Shown in pieces: positions 16,519-24,168 of a DNA stretch of 64,000 nt (positions within the stretch are counted from its first letter, which is position 1; the number at the start of each line of letters is the position of its first letter). Source of the DNA: Kitasatospora phosalacinea (GTDB lineage Bacteria; Actinomycetota; Actinomycetes; Streptomycetales; Streptomycetaceae); NCBI RefSeq assembly GCF_000716545.1, contig NZ_JNWZ01000029.1, positions 1 to 64,000 of the forward strand. Reading direction: 5' to 3'. Under the pieces are notes generated by a model. The model was not told the origin of the DNA. It made no database searches and was given only the letters and a program-made list of their open reading frames with translations. The position numbers were made by a program, and so were the translations under genes.

Positions 16519-17904
16519 GTGGCGGAGGCAGCGAACGCGCCCGCGGGCACGGACGGGACCGCGCCCGCCCCGGCCCCGGAGCCGCACGGAGGTGCGGAGA
16601 CGGCCGGGCGCCCCCTGCCCGAGGGCGTGCGCCGGCGGGTGGTCGGCATCGCCTCGGACGCGCTCGGCGGCATCGCGGCGGGCGAACTGCCCGCCTCGCT
16701 GCGCCCGTACGCCAAGTTCACCCCGGCCCGGCGGGCCAAGTACGCGGCGACCGCGCTGGCCGCCGCGCTGGAGTCGGACCCGGCGTTCCGGGTCCGGATA
16801 GCCGAGCGGCTGCGGCTGGGCCAGCCCGACCTGGTGCAGGCGCTGGAGGCGGGCACCGTCCCGGCCGCCGCGGACCCGATGGACGTCGCGGCCGCCGCCT
16901 ACCTGGTGCGGCCGTCCGGCTGGACCCGGCTGGTGGAGGAGGCCGGCGAGGAGGCCGAGCGGGTCGACGCCGAGGGCGCGGTGGCCGAGGCGGCCCGGCT
17001 GGCCGAGAAGCTCCAGGAGGAGCTGGCGGAGGCCCGGACGGCCGCCCGGGCCGAGCTGGAGCGCCACCGGGCCGAGGCCGAGGGGGTGCGCAGGGACGCG
17101 GAGTCGCTGCGCAAGAAGGTCCGCTCGCTGGAGGCGGACACCCGCCGGGCGCAGGCCGAGAGCCGACGGCTGGTCGGGGAGCTGGAGGCGGCCCGGGCCG
17201 CCGCGGCCGCCGAGCGCAGCGCTGCGGAGAGCGAGGCCAGGCGGCTGCGGCACCGGATCGCCGAGCTGGAGGCCGCGGTGGAGAGCGGGCGGCGCACCGC
17301 CCGCGAGGGCCGCAGCGTGGAGGACATGCGGCTGCGCCTGCTACTGGACGCCGTGCTGCAGTCCGCCCAGGGCCTGCAGCGGGAGCTGGCGCTGCCGGTG
17401 ACGGCGCTGCGCCCGGCCGACCTGGTGGAGGCGGTGGAGCCGGGTTCGGCCTCGCCGCACGACGTGGCCCGGCGCGGCCTGGCCGAGGACGACCCGGCGC
17501 TGCTGGACCAGCTGCTGGCCATCCCGCAGGTCCACCTGGTGGTGGACGGCTACAACGTGACCAAGAGCGGCTACCCCCAACTCCCGTTGGAGCAGCAGCG
17601 GATGAGGCTGCTGGGCGGGCTGGCGATGCTGGCCCAGCGCACCCAGGCCGAGGTGACCTGCGTCTTCGACGGCCAGGACCTGGACGTGCCGGTGATCATG
17701 GCTCCGCCGCGCGGGGTGCGGGTGCGCTTCAGCCGGACCGGGGAGACCGCGGACGAGCTGATCCGCCGGCTGGTGCGGGCCGAGCCGCAGGGCCGGCCGG
17801 TGGTGGTGGTCTCCGCGGACAAGGAGGTCGCGGACGGGGTGCGCAAGGCGGGCGCCCGGCCGGTGGCCTCGGTGCTGCTGCTGAACCGGCTGGCGCGCAG
17901 CTGA
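16519..17904 (+). CDS. NYN-domain (YacP/PIN-like) RNA-binding protein with coiled coil
   Basis: A protein of about 461 residues. The N-terminal 130 residues include a conserved helical segment (VRRRVVGIASDALGGIAAGE...LRPYAKFTPARRAKYAA). Residues about 154-270 are a long Ala/Glu/Arg-rich coiled coil. The C-terminal 125 residues form a NYN domain: VHLVVDGYNVTKSGYP supplies the first catalytic aspartate, followed by VTCVFDGQD and VVVVSADKEVADGVRKAGA. The C-terminal domain resembles B. subtilis YacP/Rae1, a ribosome-associated nuclease, so RNA cleavage is plausible. The GTG at 16519 is chosen for its GAGGA, though the spacing is short. Confidence 0.85.
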   Translation: MAEAANAPAGTDGTAPAPAPEPHGGAETAGRPLPEGVRRRVVGIASDALGGIAAGELPASLRPYAKFTPARRAKYAATALAAALESDPAFRVRIAERLRLGQPDLVQALEAGTVPAAADPMDVAAAAYLVRPSGWTRLVEEAGEEAERVDAEGAVAEAARLAEKLQEELAEARTAARAELERHRAEAEGVRRDAESLRKKVRSLEADTRRAQAESRRLVGELEAARAAAAAERSAAESEARRLRHRIAELEAAVESGRRTAREGRSVEDMRLRLLLDAVLQSAQGLQRELALPVTALRPADLVEAVEPGSASPHDVARRGLAEDDPALLDQLLAIPQVHLVVDGYNVTKSGYPQLPLEQQRMRLLGGLAMLAQRTQAEVTCVFDGQDLDVPVIMAPPRGVRVRFSRTGETADELIRRLVRAEPQGRPVVVVSADKEVADGVRKAGARPVASVLLLNRLARS

Positions 17905-18088
17905 GGCGCGGTCAGGGGGCCGCCGGGCGGCCGGAGTGTGACGGTCCGGTGAAGGGGGTCGCACGAGGTGGACCGGAAGCCCCCGGGAGTGGACGCGAGG
18001 CCGGGGACTTCACTAGGGTCTGGCGTCAAACCTATATTCCGGACTGTCACTCGTTGGGGTGAGTCCAGCAGGAAGAAGGAGCACCCCC

Positions 18089-18972
18089 TTGGCCTCCCAC
18101 CGCCGTCCCAAGCAGCCGAGCCGTGCGCGGATCTCCGTGTTCACCGCCGCCGCCGCGACCGCGGTCGCCCTGACGGCCCAGGCCAGCGCGCACGCCGCCC
18201 CGGCCCAGCCGAACAAGGACGAGGTCAAGGCGCAGGTCGACAAGCTGCTGGAGGAGCAGGAGCAGGCGGCCGAGAAGTACAACGGCGCCAAGGAGCGGGC
18301 CGACCAGCTGCGCAAGCAGGCCGCCGACCTGCAGGACCAGGTGGCCCGCGGCCAGGAGCAGCTGACCGAGCTGGCCTCGGGCCTCGCGGTGGTCGCCGGG
18401 GACCAGTACCGGCAGGGCGGCGTCGACCCGTCGATGCAGCTGATCCTCTCCGCCGACCCGGACCAGTACCTGGCCAAGGCGTCCTCCTTCGACCAGGCCG
18501 CCAGCTCTCCAAGCTGAACGCCGCCGACCGGGCCGCGATCCTCCAGGGCGACGGCGGCGGCACCGCCTCGCGCGGTTCCTCCCGGTCCACCGTCGACCCC
18601 TCGACCCTGCCGAAGGCCAGCGGCTACGCGGCGGTCGCGGTGAGCGCGGCGCTCGGCAAGCAGGGCTCGCCGTACGTGTGGGGCGCCACCGGGTCGAGCA
18701 CCTTCGACTGCTCGGGCCTGATGGTCTGGGCGTACAAGCAGGCCGGCGTCTCGCTGCCGCGCACCTCGCAGTCGCAGGGCAGCTACGGCGTGAACGTGGG
18801 CACCGACTGGCACAACGCGCAGCCCGGCGACCTGGTCATCTACTACGGCGACCGGCACCACGTGGGCATGTACATCGGCAACGGCCTGGTGGTGCACGCG
18901 CCGCGCACCGGCGACGTGGTGAAGACGATGAAGGTCGACACCCTGCCGATCTCCACCATCCGCCGGGTCTGA
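18089..18972 (+). pseudogene. Broken NlpC/P60 endopeptidase gene (internal out-of-frame deletion)
   Basis: The first of three tandem cell-wall hydrolase genes. TTG at 18089 after GGAAGAAGGAG opens a frame with a signal peptide and a coiled coil, ending at 18517 right after DQYLAKASSFDQAAS. The catalytic half continues in another frame from about 18505 to 18972: LSKLNAADRAAI, then the NlpC/P60 domain with TFDCSGLM (Cys), HHVGMYIG and VHAPRTG. Alignment by eye with the two paralogues downstream shows that about 53 codons of the second coiled coil are missing at the junction and the frame is shifted. Either a true deletion or an assembly fault would explain it. Neither piece could work alone. 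Confidence 0.85.
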
Positions 18973-19038
18973 CCGGTCGACCTGACGGGCCGACGAACCG
19001 GACAAACGCCCCACCGGGCGACAACTGACGCATCGTGA

Positions 19039-19090
19039 CACGCCCGGACGGGTCGAGATCCCCCTGTGATCCGCGACACGTCCGGGCGTG
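19039..19090 (+). terminator. Inverted repeat downstream of the broken NlpC/P60 gene
   Basis: Perfect 12-bp arms (19039-19050 and 19079-19090) flank a 28-base loop, 66 bases past the stop. It could act as a terminator. The DNA after it (19091-19200) is strikingly AT-rich for this genome. Confidence 0.55.
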
Positions 19091-19203
19091 GCATTTCTCA
19101 ACCATATGGTGAGAATTATTACGCTCAGTGTAGCGAATCGATCACGTTCGGTCATATTTGCCGGGGTATTTGATTCAGAATCAGATTTTTTTCTGACAAG
19201 GAT

Positions 19204-19233
19204 TTGAACGGATCACGGATCGGTTACTAGGGT
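19204..19233 (+). promoter_or_regulatory. Promoter of the riboswitch-controlled NlpC/P60 gene
   Basis: TTGAAC at 19204-19209, an 18-base spacer and TAGGGT at 19228-19233 fit a housekeeping-type streptomycete promoter. It stands about 50 bases before the c-di-AMP aptamer and about 280 bases before the start codon. Confidence 0.65.
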
Positions 19234-19283
19234 CTTGCCTCGACCACCGCAGAGTCGATCGCCCAAGGGGGGCGACGGCGGAG

Positions 19284-19492
19284 GTCGCCGCCGAGTCCGT
19301 GACGCAGCGGGCAGACCGTCACCACCGGGTCTGCCGACGGGGATACCCCCACGGGGGTGCTGTCGAACGGAGCCGGGGAACCACGTTCCCCCGGGGTGAA
19401 TCGGCGCCGGGCCGACCGCGGTACGCGGCCGGTGAGGCGTCGTAGGGCGTCTCTTCCGGCCCGAACCCGTCAGCTCACCCGGTAGGCGGTGT
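19284..19492 (+). ncRNA. c-di-AMP riboswitch (ydaO-yuaA class)
   Basis: The long leader of the second NlpC/P60 gene carries the conserved blocks of this class: CGCCGAGTCCG near 19288, CGGGGAACC near 19374, GGGGTGAATCGG near 19393, and CCGAACCCGTCAGCTCACC near 19461, closing in GGTAGGCGGTG. In streptomycetes this element precedes cell-wall hydrolase genes such as rpfA and turns them down when c-di-AMP is high. The exact limits are approximate. Confidence 0.88.
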
Positions 19493-19514
19493 GAGGAAGA
19501 AGGAGTCCGCCTTC

Positions 19515-20591
19515 GTGGCGTCCCATCGCCGTCCCAAGCCCGCAGGCCGTGCCCGGGTCTCGATTCTCACTGCCACCGCCGCCGCTGCCGTGGCGCTGTC
19601 CGCCCAGGGCGGAGCGCACGCCGACCCCGCGCCGACCAAGGACCAGGTCAAGCAGCAGGTCGACCAGCTCAACGAGGAGGCCGAGGTCAAGACGGAGGCG
19701 CTCAACGCGTCCGTCGAGAAGCAGCAGGAGCTGCAGAAGCAGGTCGGCCAACTGCAGGACCAGCTCGCCCGGCAGCAGGAGCAGGTGACCACCGCGCAGG
19801 AGGGCCTGGCCGGCATCGCCGCCGAGCAGTACCGCACCGGCCGGATGCCGCAGACCGTGCAGCTGATGCTCTCCAGCAGCCCGGACGCCTTCCTCGGTCA
19901 GGCCGGCACGATGAACGCGGTCGGCTCCACCCAGGCCGACCTGCTCAAGACCTTCAAGGGCGAGCAGGCCAAGCTCGACGCGCAGCGCAAGGAGGCGGAG
20001 GCCAAGCTCGCCGAGCTGGACGCCACCACCAAGTCGCTGCAGGCCGACAAGGACGAGGTCAAGGCGAAGCTGGCCAAGGCCCAGGACCTGCTCAACACGC
20101 TCACCCAGCAGGAGCGCGAGCAGCTCGCCGCCGCCGAGGCCAAGGCCGCCGAGAACGCCAAGGCGCAGGCCGAGGCCGCCGCCCCGCAGCGGGCCTCCCG
20201 GGACACCGCGCGCGAGGTGCTCAACGCCCCGGCGACCTCCAACTTCGCGGGCAACGCGGTCGGCGCGGCCCTCTCCAAGCTGGGCAGCTGGTACTCGTAC
20301 GGCGCGGCCGGGCCGAGCACCTTCGACTGCTCCGGCCTGATGCAGTGGGCCTACAAGCAGGCCGGGGTGTCCATCCCGCGGACCTCGCAGGCGCAGGCCT
20401 CGGCCGGCACCAGCCTGGGCACCAACATCGCCAACGCCCGGCCGGGCGACCTGATCATCTACTACGGCGACCAGCACCACGTCGGCATGTACGTCGGCAA
20501 CGGGCAGATCGTCCACGCCCCGCACACCGGCGCGCAGGTCCGCTACGAGTCGGCGACCGTGATGCCGATCAACAAGATCGTCCGGATCTGA
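19515..20591 (+). CDS. NlpC/P60 family secreted peptidoglycan endopeptidase
   Basis: A 358-residue cell-wall hydrolase that should cut stem peptides between D-Glu and the diamino acid. The GTG at 19515 follows GAAGAAGGAG. An N-terminal signal sequence ending near AHADPAP precedes two long coiled coils (about residues 40-100 and 130-225), which probably hold the enzyme inactive or bind partners. The C-terminal NlpC/P60 domain has Cys272 in TFDCSGLM and histidines in HHVGMYVG and VHAPHTG. The plan is that of mycobacterial RipA/RipC-like proteins (compare Rv2190c). A c-di-AMP riboswitch sits in the leader, linking it to osmotic and wall stress. Confidence 0.95.
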   Translation: MASHRRPKPAGRARVSILTATAAAAVALSAQGGAHADPAPTKDQVKQQVDQLNEEAEVKTEALNASVEKQQELQKQVGQLQDQLARQQEQVTTAQEGLAGIAAEQYRTGRMPQTVQLMLSSSPDAFLGQAGTMNAVGSTQADLLKTFKGEQAKLDAQRKEAEAKLAELDATTKSLQADKDEVKAKLAKAQDLLNTLTQQEREQLAAAEAKAAENAKAQAEAAAPQRASRDTAREVLNAPATSNFAGNAVGAALSKLGSWYSYGAAGPSTFDCSGLMQWAYKQAGVSIPRTSQAQASAGTSLGTNIANARPGDLIIYYGDQHHVGMYVGNGQIVHAPHTGAQVRYESATVMPINKIVRI

Positions 20592-20690
20592 CGGACCGGC
20601 AGGCCCGGTGGCCCGGTACCCCGCACGGGGTGCCGGGCCGTCCTCGTTCTGCTGTCCGATTCGCGGTCAAATATTCGCTGCTGTCGGGGT

Positions 20691-20720
20691 TTGGACTGGA
20701 TCGATCCGACTCGCTAACCT
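20691..20720 (+). promoter_or_regulatory. Promoter of the third NlpC/P60 gene
   Basis: TTGGAC at 20691-20696, 18 bases, TAACCT at 20715-20720. The start codon follows 79 bases later. The leader holds no riboswitch-like blocks, unlike that of the gene before it. Confidence 0.6.
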
Positions 20721-20799
20721 CTGCCCCCGGGCCCCCGCGAGGACGGCCGTCCGACGGCGGACGGCGGCGGAGGCCGGCCGCAGATCGGAGCCGTCGCGC

Positions 20800-21861
20800 G
20801 TGTCCGTGCACCGTCGCACCCCACTGCCCGGCGTCCAGCGCCTCGCCCGCGCCCTGGCGCTCACCGCCGCCGCCACCGGCGCGCTCGGGCTCACCGTGAG
20901 CGGGGCCGCCGCCGCGCCGCGCAGCCCGGCCGAGCCGGTGGGCCGCAGCGAGGTCAAGTCCCGGGTCGACCAGCTCTACGAGGAGGCCGAGCGGGCCTCG
21001 GAGAAGTGCAACGCCACCCAGGAGCGGCTCAGGCGGCTGCAGGTCGAGGCCGGCGGCCTGCAGGACCAGGTCGCCGCCGGGCAGGAGGAGCTCAACCGGC
21101 TGCGCGGCGACCTGGCCGCCGTCGCCGCCGCCCAGTACCGCTCCCAGGGCATGGACCCCACCGTCCGCCTGATGCTCGACCAGGACCCGGCCGGCTACCT
21201 GACCGGCGCCCGCTCGCTCGAACAGGCCACCTCCCGGCAGACCGACAGCCTCCGCGAGCTCGCCGAGCGGCAGCGCCGGCTGGACGAGCGGCGGCGCGAG
21301 GCGGGCGCCAAGCTCGCCGAACTGGAGCAGGTCCGGCAGCAGCTGTCCGCCGCCAAGGACGACGTCCGGGACCGGCTGGCCAAGGCCCAGCGGCTGCTGA
21401 ACGGCCTCGCCCCCGCCGAACGGGCCGGGATGGCCGCCGACGACGCCCGGGAGGCCAGGCAGCGCGCCACCCGGGGCACCGACCGGATCGACCTCGGCGA
21501 CCAGCCGCCCTCCTCCGACCGCGCCGCCGCCGCGCTGGCCGCCGCGATCTCCAAGATCGGCTCCCCGTACGTCTACGGATCCACCGGCCCCGGCACCTTC
21601 GACTGCTCCGGTCTGATGTACTGGTCGTGGCGGCAGGCCGGAGTGACCCTGCCGCGGACCTCGCAGGCGCAGGCCACGGCCGGCCGGCGGGTGAGCCTCG
21701 CCGACGCCCGGCCCGGAGACCTGGTGATCTTCTACAGCGACAGGCACCACGTCGGCATGTACGCCGGCGGGGGCGTCGTCGTGCACGCGCCCTACCCCGG
21801 CGCCCGGGTCCGCTACGAGAGCGTCGGCGCGATGCCGGTCAACACGGTGGTGCGGGTCTGA
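20800..21861 (+). CDS. NlpC/P60 family secreted peptidoglycan endopeptidase, third copy
   Basis: A 353-residue paralogue of the gene upstream. The GTG at 20800 follows GGAG. It has a signal peptide (cut probably after SGAAAAPRS), a coiled-coil region (about residues 45-210), and a C-terminal NlpC/P60 domain with Cys269 in TFDCSGLM and the histidine blocks HHVGMYAG and VHAPYPG. It is more Arg- and Glu-rich in the coiled coil than the second copy. Its stop codon overlaps the probable CTG start of the metallopeptidase gene, so the two may be expressed together. Confidence 0.93.
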   Translation: MSVHRRTPLPGVQRLARALALTAAATGALGLTVSGAAAAPRSPAEPVGRSEVKSRVDQLYEEAERASEKCNATQERLRRLQVEAGGLQDQVAAGQEELNRLRGDLAAVAAAQYRSQGMDPTVRLMLDQDPAGYLTGARSLEQATSRQTDSLRELAERQRRLDERRREAGAKLAELEQVRQQLSAAKDDVRDRLAKAQRLLNGLAPAERAGMAADDAREARQRATRGTDRIDLGDQPPSSDRAAAALAAAISKIGSPYVYGSTGPGTFDCSGLMYWSWRQAGVTLPRTSQAQATAGRRVSLADARPGDLVIFYSDRHHVGMYAGGGVVVHAPYPGARVRYESVGAMPVNTVVRV

Positions 21862-23150
21862 GCCTCGTCGACGAACCCCTGGTCACCGACCTGCCGACGG
21901 CCGCCGGGCCGCCGCGGGCCGGTGTCCCGCTGTCCCGGCGGGCCGCCCTGCTGCTGGCCGCCGCCGGGGCCGCCCAGCTGTCGCTGCCCCGGGTGCTGCC
22001 GGAGCGGCCGCGTCCGGCCGCCCCGCGGCAGGACGCCGGGGGGTCGCCGTCCGGGGTGCGGGAGAGCGTCGTCCGGCTGCTGTCGCTGCGCGGTCGGGCC
22101 GTCGCCGCCCGGGACACCGAAGGGCTGCTGGCGCTCGGCGCGGCGGGCACCGAGGAGGCCGACCGGGACCTGCTGACCCGCACCGCCGGGCTGCGCTTCA
22201 CCGAGTACGCGCTGCGGCTGACCTCGTTCGCCGAGCCGCCGGACGGGACGGACCGGTTCACCGTCGGCGCCCAACTCGGCTACCGGCTGGGCGGCGTGGA
22301 CGACTACCCGGCGCTGCTGGAACGGCAGGTCGAACTCGTCCGGGAGGCGGCCGGCTGGCGGGTGGCCCGGGAGACGCCGACCGGCGCGGCCGCGCCCTGG
22401 GACCTGGGCACCGTACGGGTGGTGGAGGGCGGGCGCAGTACGGTGCTCGGCCTCGGCGAGGGCGCGGAGCTGACCGCCCTCGCCGCGCTCGCGGACCACG
22501 CGGTGCCCGCGGTGGAGGCCGTCTGGGGCCCGTCCGAGGCCCGGCTGCTGCTCGAACTGCCGATCACCGAGCAGCAGTTCGCCCGCCGGATGGACGTCGC
22601 GGCGGACGCCTACCAGGGCATAGCCGCGGTCACCCTGGCGGTCGGCGGCGCCCCCGTGCACACCCCCGCCGACCGGATCGTGGTCAACCCCGAGGCCTAC
22701 CGGCAGCTCAGCGACCTCGGCCGCCGGGTGGTGGTCACCCACGAGGCCACCCACGTCGCCACCCGGGCCGACACCAGGCCGTGGACGCCGCTGTGGCTCT
22801 CCGAGGGCGTCGCCGACTACACCGGCTACCTGGACTCCGGGCGCACCGCCCGGCAGATCGCCCCCGAGCTGGCCAAGGACGTCCGGGCCGGCCGGGTGCC
22901 GACCGCGCTGCCCGTCGACGCGGCGTTCACGGCCGGGGCGGCGGGCATCGCCCAGGCCTACGAGCTGGCGTGGATGGCCTGCGAGCTGATCGCCCGCAGG
23001 TTCGGGCAGGACCGGCTGGTGGCGTTCTACCGCACCGTCGGGGCCTTCGGCGAGGGCGGGCTCGACCGTGCGATGAGGGCCCAACTCGGGATCGGCGTGG
23101 CGGAGTTCACCAGGGACTGGACGGGCGAGGTGGCCAGGCTCGGGGCGTGA
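21858..23150 (+). CDS. Putative secreted or membrane-anchored zinc metallopeptidase
   Basis: A protein of about 430 residues, not recognised by name. It has one N-terminal hydrophobic segment (RRAALLLAAAGAAQLSLP, about residues 28-45), then a region resembling a nuclear-transport-factor-2-like fold (about 60-190). The peptidase region has an HExxH motif at His295-His299 (VVVTHEATHVATR) and a likely third ligand, Glu316, in WLSEGVADYTGYL, the gluzincin pattern. No ATG, GTG or TTG precedes the signal-like segment in frame. CTG at 21858, overlapping the previous stop as CTGA, is the best start; GTG at 22056 would lose the anchor. Context suggests a cell-surface role. Confidence 0.7.
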   Translation: MSLVDEPLVTDLPTAAGPPRAGVPLSRRAALLLAAAGAAQLSLPRVLPERPRPAAPRQDAGGSPSGVRESVVRLLSLRGRAVAARDTEGLLALGAAGTEEADRDLLTRTAGLRFTEYALRLTSFAEPPDGTDRFTVGAQLGYRLGGVDDYPALLERQVELVREAAGWRVARETPTGAAAPWDLGTVRVVEGGRSTVLGLGEGAELTALAALADHAVPAVEAVWGPSEARLLLELPITEQQFARRMDVAADAYQGIAAVTLAVGGAPVHTPADRIVVNPEAYRQLSDLGRRVVVTHEATHVATRADTRPWTPLWLSEGVADYTGYLDSGRTARQIAPELAKDVRAGRVPTALPVDAAFTAGAAGIAQAYELAWMACELIARRFGQDRLVAFYRTVGAFGEGGLDRAMRAQLGIGVAEFTRDWTGEVARLGA

Positions 23151-23181
23151 CCTCGGCGTTCGGAAGGCGTTCGGGAGGCGC

Positions 23182-24087
23182 TCAGGAGGCGGCGAGCGCC
23201 CGCTCCAGGCCCGCCGCGTCCAGGAACGCGGTGTGGGTGCCCGCGACGGTGCAGGTGTACGCCCCGGCCACGGCGCCGGCCCGCATGCACTCCTCCACCG
23301 GGCGGCCCGCCAGCCGGTGGTGCAGGAAGCCCGAGACGAAGGCGTCGCCCGCGCCGTTGCTGTCCACGACCGGCGCTCCCGGGTCGACGGTCGGGAAGTG
23401 CCGGGGCGCGGCGTCGTCGCGGGTCAGCAGGAAGGCGCCGTCCGCGCCCGCGGTGGCCACCACCAGCTCGGCCCGACCCCGCTCCAGCACCGCGCGCATC
23501 GCCGCCTCCGGGCGGTTCGCCAGGCCCGCGGCGGAGAGGAACACCACGTCCGAGCGCAGGGCGTAGTGCAGGTGGTGCTCGTTGGCGCCGTCCCAGGCGT
23601 GCAGGTCGGTGGAGCTGCTGCGGCCCAGGCGCTCGATGTCCGGGTACATGTCCCGGTTGACACCGGTGATCGACAGGTGGACGTGCGCCGAGCGCTCCAG
23701 CAGCGGCAGCCAGAACTCGCGCGGCAGTCGGGCGTCGGCCGGGTGCCGGCCGTCGTAGAAGGAGAACCGCAGGCCGTCCCGGTCGACCAGGTTGACGCTG
23801 CGCGGGGTGCCGGCCGGGGCGGGCAGGTGGCTGAAGTCCAGGCCGCGGCGGGCGTACTCGGCGAGGATCAGGGCGCCCTGCGGGTCGTCGCCGAGGAAGT
23901 CGGCGAACTTGGTGCGCAGGCCGAGCGCCAGGCAGGCCAGGGCCACGCCGTTGCCGGTGTGCGCGGGGTAGTCCAGCACCGGGGGGACGCCCACCGAGTC
24001 GCGGCCCGGCGGGACCTCCAGCCGGTCCACCCGCACGATGGTGTCCACGCCGACGCCGCCGACGATCAGGATGTCGTAGTCGATCAT
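23182..24087 (-). CDS. PfkB/ribokinase-family carbohydrate kinase
   Basis: A 301-residue sugar (or nucleoside) kinase. The family pattern is clear: the N-terminal ILIVGGVGVDTIVRVDR, the glycine-containing HTGNGVALACLALG (PfkB motif 1 region), and the catalytic motif near the end in DSNGAGDAFVSGFL, where the aspartate is the base and the GAGD loop forms the anion hole. The ATG at 24087 is used. An inverted repeat of sugar-regulator type lies 30 bases upstream. The substrate cannot be assigned; the mycobacterial equivalent of this area contains an adenosine kinase of the same family, so a nucleoside is possible. Confidence 0.88.
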   Translation of the reverse strand: MIDYDILIVGGVGVDTIVRVDRLEVPPGRDSVGVPPVLDYPAHTGNGVALACLALGLRTKFADFLGDDPQGALILAEYARRGLDFSHLPAPAGTPRSVNLVDRDGLRFSFYDGRHPADARLPREFWLPLLERSAHVHLSITGVNRDMYPDIERLGRSSSTDLHAWDGANEHHLHYALRSDVVFLSAAGLANRPEAAMRAVLERGRAELVVATAGADGAFLLTRDDAAPRHFPTVDPGAPVVDSNGAGDAFVSGFLHHRLAGRPVEECMRAGAVAGAYTCTVAGTHTAFLDAAGLERALAAS

Positions 24088-24116
24088 CCGGCGATGGTGG
24101 CAGCACCGGGCCCCGC

Positions 24117-24144
24117 TCTGCAAGGAGTTTCAGAAACTTGCAGA
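24117..24144. promoter_or_regulatory. Inverted-repeat operator upstream of the sugar kinase gene
   Basis: TCTGCAAG (24117-24124) and CTTGCAGA (24137-24144) are perfect complements flanking a second palindrome, AGTTTCAGAAACT (24126-24138). CTTGCAG-type repeats are known as binding sites of LacI-family maltose regulators in Streptomyces, so a LacI-type repressor is a reasonable guess. No such regulator gene is in the window. Confidence 0.6.
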
Positions 24145-24168
24145 AACGGGGGTCGGGGGTCGGAGGCG

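Noticed and set aside
17905..18088. c-di-AMP riboswitch before the first NlpC/P60 gene
   Set aside because: Only 184 bases are available and none of the conserved aptamer blocks is present.
18490..18520. Programmed ribosomal frameshift in the first NlpC/P60 gene
   Set aside because: No slippery heptamer or downstream hairpin is visible, and about 53 codons are missing relative to the paralogues, which a frameshift alone cannot explain.
17968..18972. Separate gene for the C-terminal NlpC/P60 domain with its own N-terminus
   Set aside because: The N-terminal part of this frame is the shadow of the signal peptide and coiled coil in the other frame, and no ribosome site or signal sequence precedes the catalytic part. 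A broken gene explains it better.
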